From a virus: DNA of 64,000 bases. The stretch lies in the IMG/VR virus record IMGVR_UViG_3300024999_000030, positions 248,001 through 312,000 of that record, one strand, 5' to 3'. Positions 8,648 through 17,860 of this stretch are shown here, piece after piece; the first letter of the stretch is position 1, and the number at the start of each line of letters is the position of its first letter. The notes under the pieces were generated by a model, which saw only the letters and a program-made list of their open reading frames with translations, made no database searches and was not told the DNA's origin. A program made the position numbers and the translations under genes.

Positions 8648-9291
8648 TGAGCAAGAAAAAACAATTAACTGTGGATCAGTTAGAAATAAAAATTGAAGAG
8701 CTTAATACTAAAAGAAAGGAACTCTTTGAACAAAGGGACCCAATTGACAAACAACTTGTACTAACTTATAATCGAATTAAAAAACTTGAAAATGAAAGAG
8801 ATGAGTTAATACTTGCAACAAGCGCAACTCCATCCTGGCCCTTTCTTTTAGAGGAGACTGGAACTTCTTCTGGTATAAGACATGAGGCCGCCGAAAAAGA
8901 GTTTGCAAAAATTGGCTTACAAATAAGTGGTTATCATCCCACTATTAACCAACGTGGTCTGGAAATTAAAATTGGTTTTCTTAATACTAATGATGTTGAT
9001 AGTGTTTTAGTTGGATTGGAAACTATTACACCATTTCTAAAACCAATTAATAATGTATATCTGTTTGGAATTTTTGAACATACCCTCGCCGAAAACGGTG
9101 TATATAATTTAATTTTATCTACAGTTGGAGAAAAATGTAAAATTACTAAAACCACGCACGGTCATGAATCAGATGTTATGAAATTTAACACCTGGAGGAA
9201 AGCTTTAACATATGTTTCTAAAGTGTTGTGGTATGGTGGATATCCAAGTGGAAAAAACGATAACGATAACGAAGAAGATGAAGAAGATTAA
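8647..9291 (+). CDS. hypothetical coiled-coil protein, 214 aa
   Basis: Residues ~5-55 form a highly charged heptad-like coiled coil (DQLEIKIEEL, RIKKLENERDEL). The remaining alpha/beta domain has no recognised motif. The C-terminus is a run of Asp, Glu and Asn (DNDNEEDEED), an acidic tail like those of proteins that mimic or bind nucleic-acid partners. Function unknown. Confidence 0.62.
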   Translation: MSKKKQLTVDQLEIKIEELNTKRKELFEQRDPIDKQLVLTYNRIKKLENERDELILATSATPSWPFLLEETGTSSGIRHEAAEKEFAKIGLQISGYHPTINQRGLEIKIGFLNTNDVDSVLVGLETITPFLKPINNVYLFGIFEHTLAENGVYNLILSTVGEKCKITKTTHGHESDVMKFNTWRKALTYVSKVLWYGGYPSGKNDNDNEEDEED

Positions 9292-9346
9292 ATTAACGAT
9301 ATTGTAGGTTTGCTATTAACATTATCCTTTATTATTGGAGGATAAT

Positions 9347-10303
9347 ATGAGAACATTACAATATGTGAAGGAAAAAATATTAGAAAAATATAATGAAACC
9401 ATTATCTGCTTATCCACAAAATACATTAACAATAAAAGTAAACTATCGTGTCGTTGCAATACATGCCAACATAAATGGTTAATTAGTTTTAACGATTTAA
9501 GTAGTGGACATGGGTGCCCAAAATGCTCTAAGAGAATACATAAGCAACCAGAAGAAATATTAAGTCTGGTGCATAGTCGTGGTGGCCAGGTGTTATCTAT
9601 GCCAGAAAAAATTAGGCTTAATATAAAATTCTTAGTTAAATGTAAAAATGGCCACGAATTCAAAACTTCTTGTCGCGCTCTGTTTCACGATAAAACCTGG
9701 TGTCCCATTTGTAAATCTAATATTGAAGAAAATTTTTGTAGAAAGATACTTGAAACATTGTTTAAAGAAAAATTTCCAAGCGTAAGGCCTCACTGGTTAA
9801 AAAATAAAAACGGAAACACAATGCAACTTGACGGCTATTGTTGTGCTCTTAATCTAGCCTTTGAATACAATGGGGAGCAACATTATAAAAATATTAAATT
9901 TTTTAAAGAAAAGGCAGTGATGATACAGAAAAGAGACCAAGAGAAGGCTAACCTATGTTCTACATTAAACATTAAGTTAATTGTAATTCCATATACTGTG
10001 TCCAGACAAAACGTGGAAAGTTTCATAAGAATCGAATGTGAAAGGCTTGGGATTACAGTTCCCAATGATGATAAAATAGATATTAAAAATTTAAAAGTAT
10101 ATTCCACTAAATTAAAAGAATTTCAGCAGCTATGCCTTGCACACAATGTAGAATGTAAATCTACTCAATATATTGGGGCCTTTAAACATATGAATCTAAA
10201 ATGTCTTAAGTGTGAGAATGAATGGGTTTCATCTCCCATTAATTTCAAGAAACATCCCAACTGCTCAAAATGTCAAAAGAGAAAGGAAACAAATGGAACT
10301 TAA
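9347..10303 (+). CDS. zinc-ribbon plus VSR/PD-(D/E)XK-like endonuclease, possible homing enzyme
   Basis: Start placed at 9347 because GGAGGA lies 4-9 bases upstream. The N-terminal ~110 residues hold two zinc-ribbon or treble-clef units (CRCNTCQHKW ... CPKC, then CKNGHEF ... CPIC). Next comes a nuclease-like core (about 120-230) with LDGYC, EYNGEQHY, a QxRDxEK segment and IPY, the order expected for VSR-like free-standing endonucleases. A last zinc ribbon (CLKCENEW ... CSKC) ends it. Such proteins usually cut DNA to spread themselves in phage genomes. It is inserted between unrelated genes. The nuclease class is inferred from motifs. Confidence 0.68.
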   Translation: MRTLQYVKEKILEKYNETIICLSTKYINNKSKLSCRCNTCQHKWLISFNDLSSGHGCPKCSKRIHKQPEEILSLVHSRGGQVLSMPEKIRLNIKFLVKCKNGHEFKTSCRALFHDKTWCPICKSNIEENFCRKILETLFKEKFPSVRPHWLKNKNGNTMQLDGYCCALNLAFEYNGEQHYKNIKFFKEKAVMIQKRDQEKANLCSTLNIKLIVIPYTVSRQNVESFIRIECERLGITVPNDDKIDIKNLKVYSTKLKEFQQLCLAHNVECKSTQYIGAFKHMNLKCLKCENEWVSSPINFKKHPNCSKCQKRKETNGT

Positions 10304-11816
10304 AAAGCTTGGTATTTACGGATGTGAGGCAATTGAGGATTTAGTGTCGGCTGCACTTTTAACTGGTGACTCCGCTCTTTTTGTTGGAGCAGCTGGAAGC
10401 GGCAAAACTTTTATGTTAGAGAGAGTTGCCCAAACGCTCAATTTAAAATTCATTGCATACAATTGTTCCTCGGCTAATTTTGACGACATATGTGGATTTC
10501 CTATTTTAAACACAGAAAAAACTGAAATGAACTTTATCTCTACTCCGACTTCTATTTGGGGAGTCAACCTTGTGTTGTTGGATGAAATTAACAGAGCAAG
10601 GCTTGATATTCAAAATAACTATTTTCAGCTCATTAGAAACCGTAGTGTGCAGGGTAAGCGTGTAGATACATTGAAGTGGGTTTTTGCCGCCATGAACCCA
10701 TTGAGTTATGCTGGAACTCAGCCTTTAGATCAGGCTCTTGCAGATAGATTTGCATGGGTGATTAGAACTCCAGCATTTCATATTATTAATGAAGAAGACA
10801 GACATAATATCATCGGGAACATTACTGGTGATGATGCCCCTGCGATGAATCACTGGGGATTTTCTAAATCTTATCACCGCGATGAACAACTTACCGTGGG
10901 GCTTAAATCTTTCTTTGGTGCGGCGGCGGCTATATATAATGACTACCTTAATAACTGTAATGATGTTGTTAGTTATGTGGATGATTTTGTAATCTCAGTT
11001 AATAATTCTAGTGGATACTCTGGAGCAATTGAAGGTCGAAGAGCTGGTATTCTTCTTCGTAATATTCTATCTCTTGCTGCGGTGCGTGATGCTAGTGGTC
11101 TTCCTGGTGGCCTAGAGGCTGCTGCAGGTAAAGCAATTTTTCATTCATTTGTAAATGAAGCCATCGACCAGCCAATCCCAAATAAAATTTTAGAAACGGC
11201 TCATGAAAAAGCTAAAGTTTATTTGAGGAAATCGGCATCTTCTATTATGGAAACTATTGAACGATTGCCATTTTCCATTCAGAAAATTTCTAAGGGTATG
11301 GAACATAATATTGACCCCGTCGTTCTTGGTGGTTATGTGAACACCCATCTCACGGAAATTAATAAAGATGCGCCATTAACAGCGGCCTTTGCACTTGCTG
11401 TGTGGCCATATCTTAAAAATTCCAACGTGACTAACGATGCCTTGGCATCTGTGGCTGAGATTTTATCTGTTGCTCTGTCTAATCATAATTCTGATTTCTA
11501 TCGTTGCCCCGTTCTGTATGATATGCTTAATCCTAACTTACATTCTTTTACTGGTTTAAATGAAGTTATTAAATCTATTACTCCTGTTCCTGGACAAAAA
11601 TTTAATAACGTAACAGAGTTGTTAAAATCTGGTGACGCATTAGATAGCGTAGCTAAAAAGCTTGATCTTAATTTCCGTTATTATTATAATGATGCCCGGC
11701 TATTATCAGACTCTGCAAGGGCCATTAAAGCTTTGAAGGCTTATATGCGTATTTTATCTAATAATAATAAATTTACTCCGGCTAAGTTTGCCACTTCTCA
11801 ACAGAAGGGAGAATAA
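10293..11816 (+). CDS. MoxR-type AAA+ ATPase
   Basis: Start at 10293 (AAGGA site) since translation from earlier codons only reads through the preceding gene. Residues ~25-190 form an AAA+ core: Walker A GAAGSGKTF, Walker B LVLLDEINRA, and the MoxR/AAA_5 sensor region FAAMNP followed by ALADRFAW. The C-terminal ~300 residues are helical and unmatched. MoxR ATPases remodel protein complexes with a VWA-domain partner, and such a partner is encoded two genes downstream (12652). A second copy of this pair sits at 26.6-29.3 kb. Substrate in this phage unknown. Confidence 0.85.
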   Translation: MELKKLGIYGCEAIEDLVSAALLTGDSALFVGAAGSGKTFMLERVAQTLNLKFIAYNCSSANFDDICGFPILNTEKTEMNFISTPTSIWGVNLVLLDEINRARLDIQNNYFQLIRNRSVQGKRVDTLKWVFAAMNPLSYAGTQPLDQALADRFAWVIRTPAFHIINEEDRHNIIGNITGDDAPAMNHWGFSKSYHRDEQLTVGLKSFFGAAAAIYNDYLNNCNDVVSYVDDFVISVNNSSGYSGAIEGRRAGILLRNILSLAAVRDASGLPGGLEAAAGKAIFHSFVNEAIDQPIPNKILETAHEKAKVYLRKSASSIMETIERLPFSIQKISKGMEHNIDPVVLGGYVNTHLTEINKDAPLTAAFALAVWPYLKNSNVTNDALASVAEILSVALSNHNSDFYRCPVLYDMLNPNLHSFTGLNEVIKSITPVPGQKFNNVTELLKSGDALDSVAKKLDLNFRYYYNDARLLSDSARAIKALKAYMRILSNNNKFTPAKFATSQQKGE

Positions 11817-11819
11817 AAA

Positions 11820-12644
11820 ATGGTAAAAATTACTTGCTTTACTACTGATAAGCTTCGAGCAACTCTTGAACCAGTTTTAATGATTTTAAGTGATGGAGAC
11901 GAAGCCGTTAATAAACTAATAGTTCTTAGGGAATTTGAAGATTCTGGTGACCCAAAATGCAGTGGGTGGGTTGTTAGTGATCAGGTTGGTCTTGATAAGG
12001 TTAAAGCCATCGTGGAAAAAAAGAAACTTAAGGACTCTTTTATTGTAACTGGTAGTGATTCTAAAAATTTTAATGTTGTTGATAATATTATGCGTAAGAC
12101 TGTATTTCCAGGTAAATTTCAACAGATGGTTGGTATTTCTGTTTCTGCAGATTTCTGGAACGCTGCTCGACTTAATGCCAACCGTCCCCCCAGCCATGGC
12201 GAAAATTCTGATGTGTTTACTTTTGAGGCTCTCAAGGAAATGTGGCGAGCCATTGGCAAAGGAGGTTTTAGTAGCAAAAGTAAGACAGACCTATATGAAG
12301 GGTTTGCTGAATCAGCTAGTGAAATGGCTACTGGACCAGAGAGTACTATCTGTGATAAACTACCAGCAAAAATGATTAAACTTGAAAGTTCTTATAATAC
12401 AACTAAACTTAAGACTAACTTTATAGCAAAAAATGCAGCTCAAGTTCTTGCGCTTACCTCTAGAACGTCTGGAAAAGTTCTTTATAATAAAGAATCTTCA
12501 CCAGAAATTACCAATGATACTATTCGAGTGAGCCATGTTTTGGTTGATATTGTTGATTTTTATGGAGACCCATCAATTGAAGATGGATTTTCTACCGACC
12601 AGGAGGCTCTTGAGGTTTTAAAGCCCGTTGTGGATAAAGGATAA
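11820..12644 (+). CDS. hypothetical protein between AAA+ and VWA genes, 274 aa
   Basis: Three bases after the MoxR-type ATPase stop, with its own GGGAG site. Alpha/beta N-terminal half (~1-100) and a helical Lys/Ser-rich middle; no motif recognised. Its position between the ATPase and the VWA gene suggests it is the third component or a target adaptor of that module. The second AAA+/VWA pair has no such gene. Confidence 0.62.
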   Translation: MVKITCFTTDKLRATLEPVLMILSDGDEAVNKLIVLREFEDSGDPKCSGWVVSDQVGLDKVKAIVEKKKLKDSFIVTGSDSKNFNVVDNIMRKTVFPGKFQQMVGISVSADFWNAARLNANRPPSHGENSDVFTFEALKEMWRAIGKGGFSSKSKTDLYEGFAESASEMATGPESTICDKLPAKMIKLESSYNTTKLKTNFIAKNAAQVLALTSRTSGKVLYNKESSPEITNDTIRVSHVLVDIVDFYGDPSIEDGFSTDQEALEVLKPVVDKG

Positions 12645-12651
12645 ATAATAA

Positions 12652-14067
12652 ATGCCTGACAAAAAAGCGTTCGAGCCAGATGAATTTCGTAAAGATGTTA
12701 TCAATGCTATGGGTGCAAACGCTATGGCTATGTCTAACTTTGTACGTGTGTCGGATATTCAATTCGATACTATGGTTTCTACAGCTTGTATTACTCTGGA
12801 TGGTTTACCCACCATCCACGTTAATCCTGATTTTGTTGAGAAATATGCCACCACTCCAGAACATAGATTTGTTTTAATCTATCACGAACTTTTACATATG
12901 ATTTTGGGACACGGAACTAAGATTAGGGACACTGAAGATAATATTATTGCTGATGCTCTTATTAACGCAATGATTTGTTGCCAATATCCTCAGGCTAGAT
13001 ATACTCGGTTCTTTACTAATTTTTATGATGCTAAGGAATTTCCACAAAATATTTTAAGACCATATTCTAAATTTCAAAAGTTTACTCATCGGCAAAAATA
13101 TAGAAAGCTTTATTCTTTTGCTGGTATGTCGTGGGTGGATTTGAAGAGATGGTATAATGAGAATGCTAAAGAGCAAGAAGAAGATATTCAATCTCCTATT
13201 CTGCTAGGCTCTCATGGTAATATTAAGTCTTCAGATAGTGGTAGTGAAACTCTTCTTCCTATTGCAGAGGGGATTCAGGGCTCTATTAAAAGATCCATTC
13301 AAGAGGACGTTAAGAGACAACAGGAAAAAATTAGAAAGAAATATTATAGTCGCAACTCTCACAACTGGGATAAAATGAATGAAGAGCTTAAAGAATGTGA
13401 AAGTCAAGGCTTTAATGATAACGTATTTCTTCGCGCTATTACTCGTATGACGGAGTCCATAAAAAAGAAAAGCGTTATTGAAAAGGCTTTGCTTGAACAG
13501 TCAAAACAGAGTCTCTCGTCTCAAATTGAAACTACTATTAGAGGAATGTTTCCTAAAATTCCTGTCATGACCCCCATTCCTAATTTTAGAGATAGGTATG
13601 CCATTGCGGCCCAGCAAGCTGGGGTATACCGCCCATTCTATAAAAACCCATTAATTCCCAAAGACTATGGTGTATGTAATATTTATGTTGACGTCTCTGG
13701 AAGTATGGGAAATTATGTGAAGTTAGTATATAAAGTAGCCGTTGATTGTAAGGACTACCTTGATGATAAAATTTTCTTATTTTCAAATGTCATTGAGCCA
13801 ATCACTAAGGATGAACTATTAAAGGGCGTAATGAAGACCACCGGAGGAACGGATTTTGATATTATTGTTGATCATATGAAAAAAAATAATATTAAGAAAG
13901 CCGTTTTATTTACCGATGGGTGCGCTAGTATTAATGCAACTAGCTTAAGAACTATTGAAAAAAATGGACTAAGTATAATTTGTGTATTAACTCCCGGTGG
14001 AGATAGTAGAGTGGTTAATAAAATGTCTAAAAAAATTATAAATATTGAAAGAGGAGATGTGAAATAA
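12652..14067 (+). CDS. VWA-domain protein with putative metallopeptidase domain (DUF2201 type)
   Basis: The N-terminal ~100 residues carry HELLHMILGH at about 81-90, an HExxHxxxGH zinc-metallopeptidase motif. A charged helical middle (about 140-290) leads to a VWA domain with the metal-site DVSGSM near residue 348, TGGTDF and LFTDG. This matches two-domain phage and bacterial proteins that work with MoxR ATPases, here encoded at 10293. Whether it cleaves peptides is unproven, but the metal ligands are intact. It overlaps the next start by one base. Confidence 0.83.
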   Translation: MPDKKAFEPDEFRKDVINAMGANAMAMSNFVRVSDIQFDTMVSTACITLDGLPTIHVNPDFVEKYATTPEHRFVLIYHELLHMILGHGTKIRDTEDNIIADALINAMICCQYPQARYTRFFTNFYDAKEFPQNILRPYSKFQKFTHRQKYRKLYSFAGMSWVDLKRWYNENAKEQEEDIQSPILLGSHGNIKSSDSGSETLLPIAEGIQGSIKRSIQEDVKRQQEKIRKKYYSRNSHNWDKMNEELKECESQGFNDNVFLRAITRMTESIKKKSVIEKALLEQSKQSLSSQIETTIRGMFPKIPVMTPIPNFRDRYAIAAQQAGVYRPFYKNPLIPKDYGVCNIYVDVSGSMGNYVKLVYKVAVDCKDYLDDKIFLFSNVIEPITKDELLKGVMKTTGGTDFDIIVDHMKKNNIKKAVLFTDGCASINATSLRTIEKNGLSIICVLTPGGDSRVVNKMSKKIINIERGDVK

Positions 14068-14861
14068 TGAAAACTAAAGTTACTATTCCAATTTTAGGTG
14101 ACAATAAAGATACTGATTTTGATCCGGCCAATGACATGATGGTAATGGTTATTGCCACCACTTCAAAAGGGAATGACGAAAAATGGAAAGTAAGAGTTGG
14201 ACGCAAGATTCATAAGGGAATGGGAACCTTAGCTACATCTCGGGGGTGTTATGGGTCTGGGTACACTACTAATAGTAATGCTGGCATTGTAGAATCTTTT
14301 GATTATAGAAAAAATATTGGAACTGGTTGTGTTGTTATGATTAATGGTATTGCTCGTCATGTTCAACTTCCCCCAGAATATAATGCTCCTAAAGAATATG
14401 CTCTTGACTATGATGATAGTTGTGTAGATATCATTGCGGTGGAATCTGAAGATCAAATTACGGATTTTTCTAAGGGCAACCTCACATATATTGGTGGATG
14501 TATTATCAATATAAAAAATCAAAACTTTGCCAGTGGTTCAATAAACATTATTGAAGACGCTGGATTTATAAATGAAAATATATTCCAATTGGCTTTTTCT
14601 CCTTCTAATTCAGAAAAAGAATATAACGATCTTATTTGTTTAAATACTAATTTAACTTGCGTAGAGGGAGTTGAAGTTTGCTTAAAACCTTCTTTGTTAT
14701 TTATTTCTTATAAAGTTTCACATACAACTATTTCAAACGTTTTAACTTGTTATTTAGAAAAATATATTGACAAAAGTAAGAAGGAGTATTATATTGGGTG
14801 TAGTGGTATAAAAGAAAATAAACTAAACGCTAGTATTATGTTAAATGTAGGAGACAATTAA
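14067..14861 (+). CDS. hypothetical protein, 264 aa
   Basis: Starts in the stop codon of the VWA gene, so likely part of the same transcription unit. Mixed beta-rich sequence with scattered cysteines (RGCYGSGY, GTGCVVM, DLICLN, LTCVEGVEVC) that do not form a recognised metal motif. Ends in the overlap with the radical-SAM-like gene. Function unknown. Confidence 0.58.
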   Translation: MKTKVTIPILGDNKDTDFDPANDMMVMVIATTSKGNDEKWKVRVGRKIHKGMGTLATSRGCYGSGYTTNSNAGIVESFDYRKNIGTGCVVMINGIARHVQLPPEYNAPKEYALDYDDSCVDIIAVESEDQITDFSKGNLTYIGGCIINIKNQNFASGSINIIEDAGFINENIFQLAFSPSNSEKEYNDLICLNTNLTCVEGVEVCLKPSLLFISYKVSHTTISNVLTCYLEKYIDKSKKEYYIGCSGIKENKLNASIMLNVGDN

Positions 14862-15649
14862 TGCGGGACTATAAGGCGTTTACAATAGAATTGTCTGGAA
14901 ACAGGAAGACAAAATATATTGTGGACGTTACTAAAGGTTGTGTTGGGGCAAAGGTTATTGATGGAGGGTGTTATAGTTCTTGTTTCTCATTAAAAATGGC
15001 AAGGATGGCGGGGGTTAATTTTACCCACACCATAGTAGGGACCCTCAATGAAGAGCTTTTAAAGAAACAATTAAATAAAACAGTGGATCAAAATTATATT
15101 CGGATTGGTGTTACTGGAGACCCATCTGAAGCGTGGCCTCTAACCGTTCGCGTTGCTCAATTAATAAGGGAGGCTAATATTGCGCCAATCGTAACCACTA
15201 AAGCGTGGAGAGTTCCAACTGTAAAACAAATAAAGGATATGGTTGATGCGGAAACATTTCTTCATGTATCTTGTTCTGGTTTAGATACTAGGGGACAAAC
15301 CGTACGCAGATTAAACGTATTGGATTCGTTTTGGAGGGCGAAGGGAAATGCTGTAATGCGTATTGTTTCTGCTCCTTTTGTATTTGGAACTAAAGAATAT
15401 ATTTCACAGGAATATCTTATTGGATTTGCTAATTCAAGAAATATTCCAATTTTAGAAACCCCTCTGCGTATGTTTAAAAACGTACCATTTTTTAAAACCA
15501 TAGATGAAACGAAGCTTTCACATCACGTTTCTATTTTTACTGGGAAGCCTGATTCTCAGTTGACCGCAGGGTTTATATTAACTACTAATCCCCAAAATAT
15601 GTGCCACAAATGTGAGGAGTGTGCAAATGAGTGTCAACCGAAAAGCTAA
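14861..15649 (+). CDS. radical-SAM-like protein with atypical cysteine motif
   Basis: The overall pattern fits a radical SAM TIM barrel: an early cysteine group followed by IRIGVTGDPSEAW, then PIVTTKAWR and FLHVSCSGLD, resembling the GGEP-like, strand and ribose-binding positions of that fold. The cluster cysteines are spaced TKGC-x9-C-x3-C (GGCYSSCF) rather than the usual CxxxCxxC. The C-terminus adds a second group (CHKCEECANEC) that could bind another iron-sulfur cluster or zinc. If active it would modify a small molecule, peptide or nucleic acid; the substrate is unknown. AGGAG ribosome binding site. Confidence 0.55.
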   Translation: MRDYKAFTIELSGNRKTKYIVDVTKGCVGAKVIDGGCYSSCFSLKMARMAGVNFTHTIVGTLNEELLKKQLNKTVDQNYIRIGVTGDPSEAWPLTVRVAQLIREANIAPIVTTKAWRVPTVKQIKDMVDAETFLHVSCSGLDTRGQTVRRLNVLDSFWRAKGNAVMRIVSAPFVFGTKEYISQEYLIGFANSRNIPILETPLRMFKNVPFFKTIDETKLSHHVSIFTGKPDSQLTAGFILTTNPQNMCHKCEECANECQPKS

Positions 15650-15995
15650 AACTAAAAACCTTAAGAAGTATGAAGAGTATCGTACGGCTCTAAGTGGATT
15701 TATTGCTAATCCCTCTAAAGAGACCCTATCTAAATTACGCGGAATAGAGTATACACAGAATGCGTGTTGCCCTAAAAATGCTTATGATACTCCATCTGAC
15801 CCTACGGCAAACTGTGACAAGTGTCTTGTAAAACAACCTATTGATAACATGGAAGCGATGTGTTTGCTTTGTTATATTGACGATGCCGATATTGAGAATA
15901 AAGCAGATCCAATTGCCGCAGCTCTTGTTGCCGCTTTAATGCTTCAACCCCTGTTTGAATCGGAGGAGTCGGAACCTCGGGCTAAAGATGTATAA
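15627..15995 (+). CDS. Cys-motif paralog family, member F (short)
   Basis: Start at 15627, seven bases after AGGAG and inside the previous gene. A shorter relative of the 3.5-6.9 kb tandem family: helix ending FIANPSKETL, cysteines ACCPK ... NCDKC, then MCLLC and an Ala/Leu-rich C-terminal helix. It lacks the N-terminal strand domain. Its separation from the other members suggests repeated duplication and movement. Function unknown. Confidence 0.65.
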   Translation: MSVNRKAKTKNLKKYEEYRTALSGFIANPSKETLSKLRGIEYTQNACCPKNAYDTPSDPTANCDKCLVKQPIDNMEAMCLLCYIDDADIENKADPIAAALVAALMLQPLFESEESEPRAKDV

Positions 15996-16045
15996 GTAAA
16001 TGAATTTTTAAGCCACGACTATAGAAATATATTTAGGAGAATATA

Positions 16046-17230
16046 ATGATACAGTGGACAAAAGAAAGTAAGATTCCGATTAAAAGCTGGTGCCTCAATA
16101 TCGAAGGGGAAGCCCTTAAGCAGGCAATTGATTTATCTCTATTGTCCGTGGCTAAGCACCATGTTGCATTGATGCCAGATTGTCATAGTGGATTTGGTAT
16201 GCCTATTGGTGGGGTGGTGGCGTTGGAAGACGCCATCGCCCCTAATTTAGTGGGGGTGGATATTGGTTGTGGTATGGGAGCTATTAGAACTAATATTAAA
16301 GCTGGTTTAGTTTCAAAGGCCGATATCGAAGAGGTAATTGAAAGACTAGGTAAGTTAATTCCTGTTGGATTTAATTCTCATGACCATCGTATTGAGTGGA
16401 CAAGTTTTGATAATACCCCATATAAGACTTCGGTGAAAAATACATTTGTTTCAGAAGAAGAAATTAATAAAGCTAAGTATCAATTAGGAACTCTTGGAGG
16501 TGGTAATCACTTTTTAGAATTAGATAAAGATACTGATGGAAAAGTGTGGTTGCTTTTACATTCTGGTTCCCGTAATTTCGGATATGGTATTGCTAAGCGC
16601 TATCATGAAAAAGCAATTAAATATTGTGAAGATAATAAATTAGATTTACCAAATAAGGGGCTTGCATATTTTCATTTATCGTCCGACGAGGGTCAAGATT
16701 ATTTTAACGCAATGACTCTGGCTTTAGATTTTGCAAAAGAAAATCGACGTATTATGATGGAAGCCTTTAAAAAGGTAGTTAATAAAGTTTTTAAACATGT
16801 TGAATTTTTAGATGAATTTAATATTCACCATAATTATGCTGCTATTGAAAATCATTTTGGTTCTAATTTAATAGTTCATCGTAAGGGCGCCGTCGATGCT
16901 TCTATCGGAAGTAAGGGCTTGGTTCCGGGTTCGATGGGAACCTCTTCTTATATCGTTGAGGGACTTGGTAACGATGAGTCTTTTAGATCTTGCTCTCATG
17001 GAGCTGGAAGAAAGATGGCAAGAGGAGCGGCAAATAGAACTATTGATAAAGCGGAGGCAGATCGTCTGATGCATGGCATTGTTCATCAATGGGGAAAAGA
17101 TAGAAAAGGAAGTTTAGATTTATCTGAAGCCCCTCAGGCTTATAAAGACATTGATGTTGTAATGGAGGCTCAATCTGATTTAGCTAAACCAATTCATTCT
17201 TTAACACCTATGGGCGTTTTGAAAGGCTAA
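16046..17230 (+). CDS. rtcB: RtcB RNA ligase
   Basis: Joins RNA 2',3'-cyclic phosphate or 3'-phosphate ends to 5'-hydroxyl ends using GTP and Mn2+, as in tRNA repair and splicing. The metal and catalytic residues are in place: DCHSGFGMPIGG, VGVDIGCGMG with Asp72 and Cys75, GGGNHFLEL with His155, LHSGSRNFG with His172, HHNYAAIEN near 262 and SCSHGAGRKM with the GMP-accepting His318. The length of 394 aa is a little under the bacterial norm. A strong TTAGGAG site precedes it. In a phage it could reseal host tRNAs cut by defence nucleases. Confidence 0.93.
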   Translation: MIQWTKESKIPIKSWCLNIEGEALKQAIDLSLLSVAKHHVALMPDCHSGFGMPIGGVVALEDAIAPNLVGVDIGCGMGAIRTNIKAGLVSKADIEEVIERLGKLIPVGFNSHDHRIEWTSFDNTPYKTSVKNTFVSEEEINKAKYQLGTLGGGNHFLELDKDTDGKVWLLLHSGSRNFGYGIAKRYHEKAIKYCEDNKLDLPNKGLAYFHLSSDEGQDYFNAMTLALDFAKENRRIMMEAFKKVVNKVFKHVEFLDEFNIHHNYAAIENHFGSNLIVHRKGAVDASIGSKGLVPGSMGTSSYIVEGLGNDESFRSCSHGAGRKMARGAANRTIDKAEADRLMHGIVHQWGKDRKGSLDLSEAPQAYKDIDVVMEAQSDLAKPIHSLTPMGVLKG

Positions 17231-17231
17231 A

Positions 17232-17396
17232 ATGACTAATGATATTTTTAATACTTATTTATCGGTTGAAGATTTCCAAAAAACACATGAACTAAGCATT
17301 AAGAGTACCTGGAAAATATATGAATTAAACATATCGGAAGATCCAAATCTATATACTTTTGGTGCTATGATGAAACGGATTATTAAATGTCCTTAA
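17232..17396 (+). CDS. hypothetical protein, 54 aa
   Basis: Starts one base after the RtcB stop and overlaps the next gene by 10 bases, filling the gap exactly. Sequence includes YLSVEDFQKTHELS and ends in a basic, Met-rich helix. No clear ribosome binding site; translation could follow from RtcB termination. Function unknown. Confidence 0.5.
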   Translation: MTNDIFNTYLSVEDFQKTHELSIKSTWKIYELNISEDPNLYTFGAMMKRIIKCP

Positions 17397-17860
17397 GTCT
17401 TAAGGGGGCCGAGTCAGAAGCTATGTTTGCATATGTGTCCCTAAAACAGAAATGGGAAATTTCAGAACCCGTTCATCATTCTCCATATGCATATGATTTT
17501 GTGATTCGAAGACATAGTAAAAAGTGGGAAACGGTACAAGTTAAAACAGCTTGGGCCGCAAAAACAAAGTCTAATAAAAAAGAAATTAGAATTACGCTCA
17601 GAAAAACAAATGGAAAGGGTAAGGTTTCCAAATATGAAATGGGCGATTTTGATTTATTATGTGTTATTTATTATGACGATATGTGGTTAATCCCATGGAA
17701 TCAAATACAATCTCAAACCACTGTGGTTGTTTCTTGTGAAAAGTATGATGGATATAAGGTAGACACTAATCGAGGAATAAAACCTAAGACCACTATCCTG
17801 AGGAATAAAAATGTCAAACTTAAAAATGTTAAAATTAAAGGGGTTAAACCCAGGAAATAG
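17387..17860 (+). CDS. PD-(D/E)XK-family endonuclease
   Basis: Residues 1-70 show the motif order of the PDDEXK_5 / archaeal Hjc-like fold: KGAESEAMFAYVSL with the first acidic residue, YAYDFVI with the catalytic Asp, and WETVQVKTAW with the E/Q-x-K strand. The C-terminal part is lysine-rich and likely binds DNA (ending NVKIKGVKPRK). It may cut branched DNA or specific sites; members of this group include group-I-intron endonucleases. It overlaps the frameshifted family member that follows. Confidence 0.7.
   Translation: MSLSLKGAESEAMFAYVSLKQKWEISEPVHHSPYAYDFVIRRHSKKWETVQVKTAWAAKTKSNKKEIRITLRKTNGKGKVSKYEMGDFDLLCVIYYDDMWLIPWNQIQSQTTVVVSCEKYDGYKVDTNRGIKPKTTILRNKNVKLKNVKIKGVKPRK

Noticed and set aside
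12055-12375. 106-codon + strand open frame
   Set aside because: Out-of-frame shadow inside the intact gene 11820-12644, without its own ribosome binding site.
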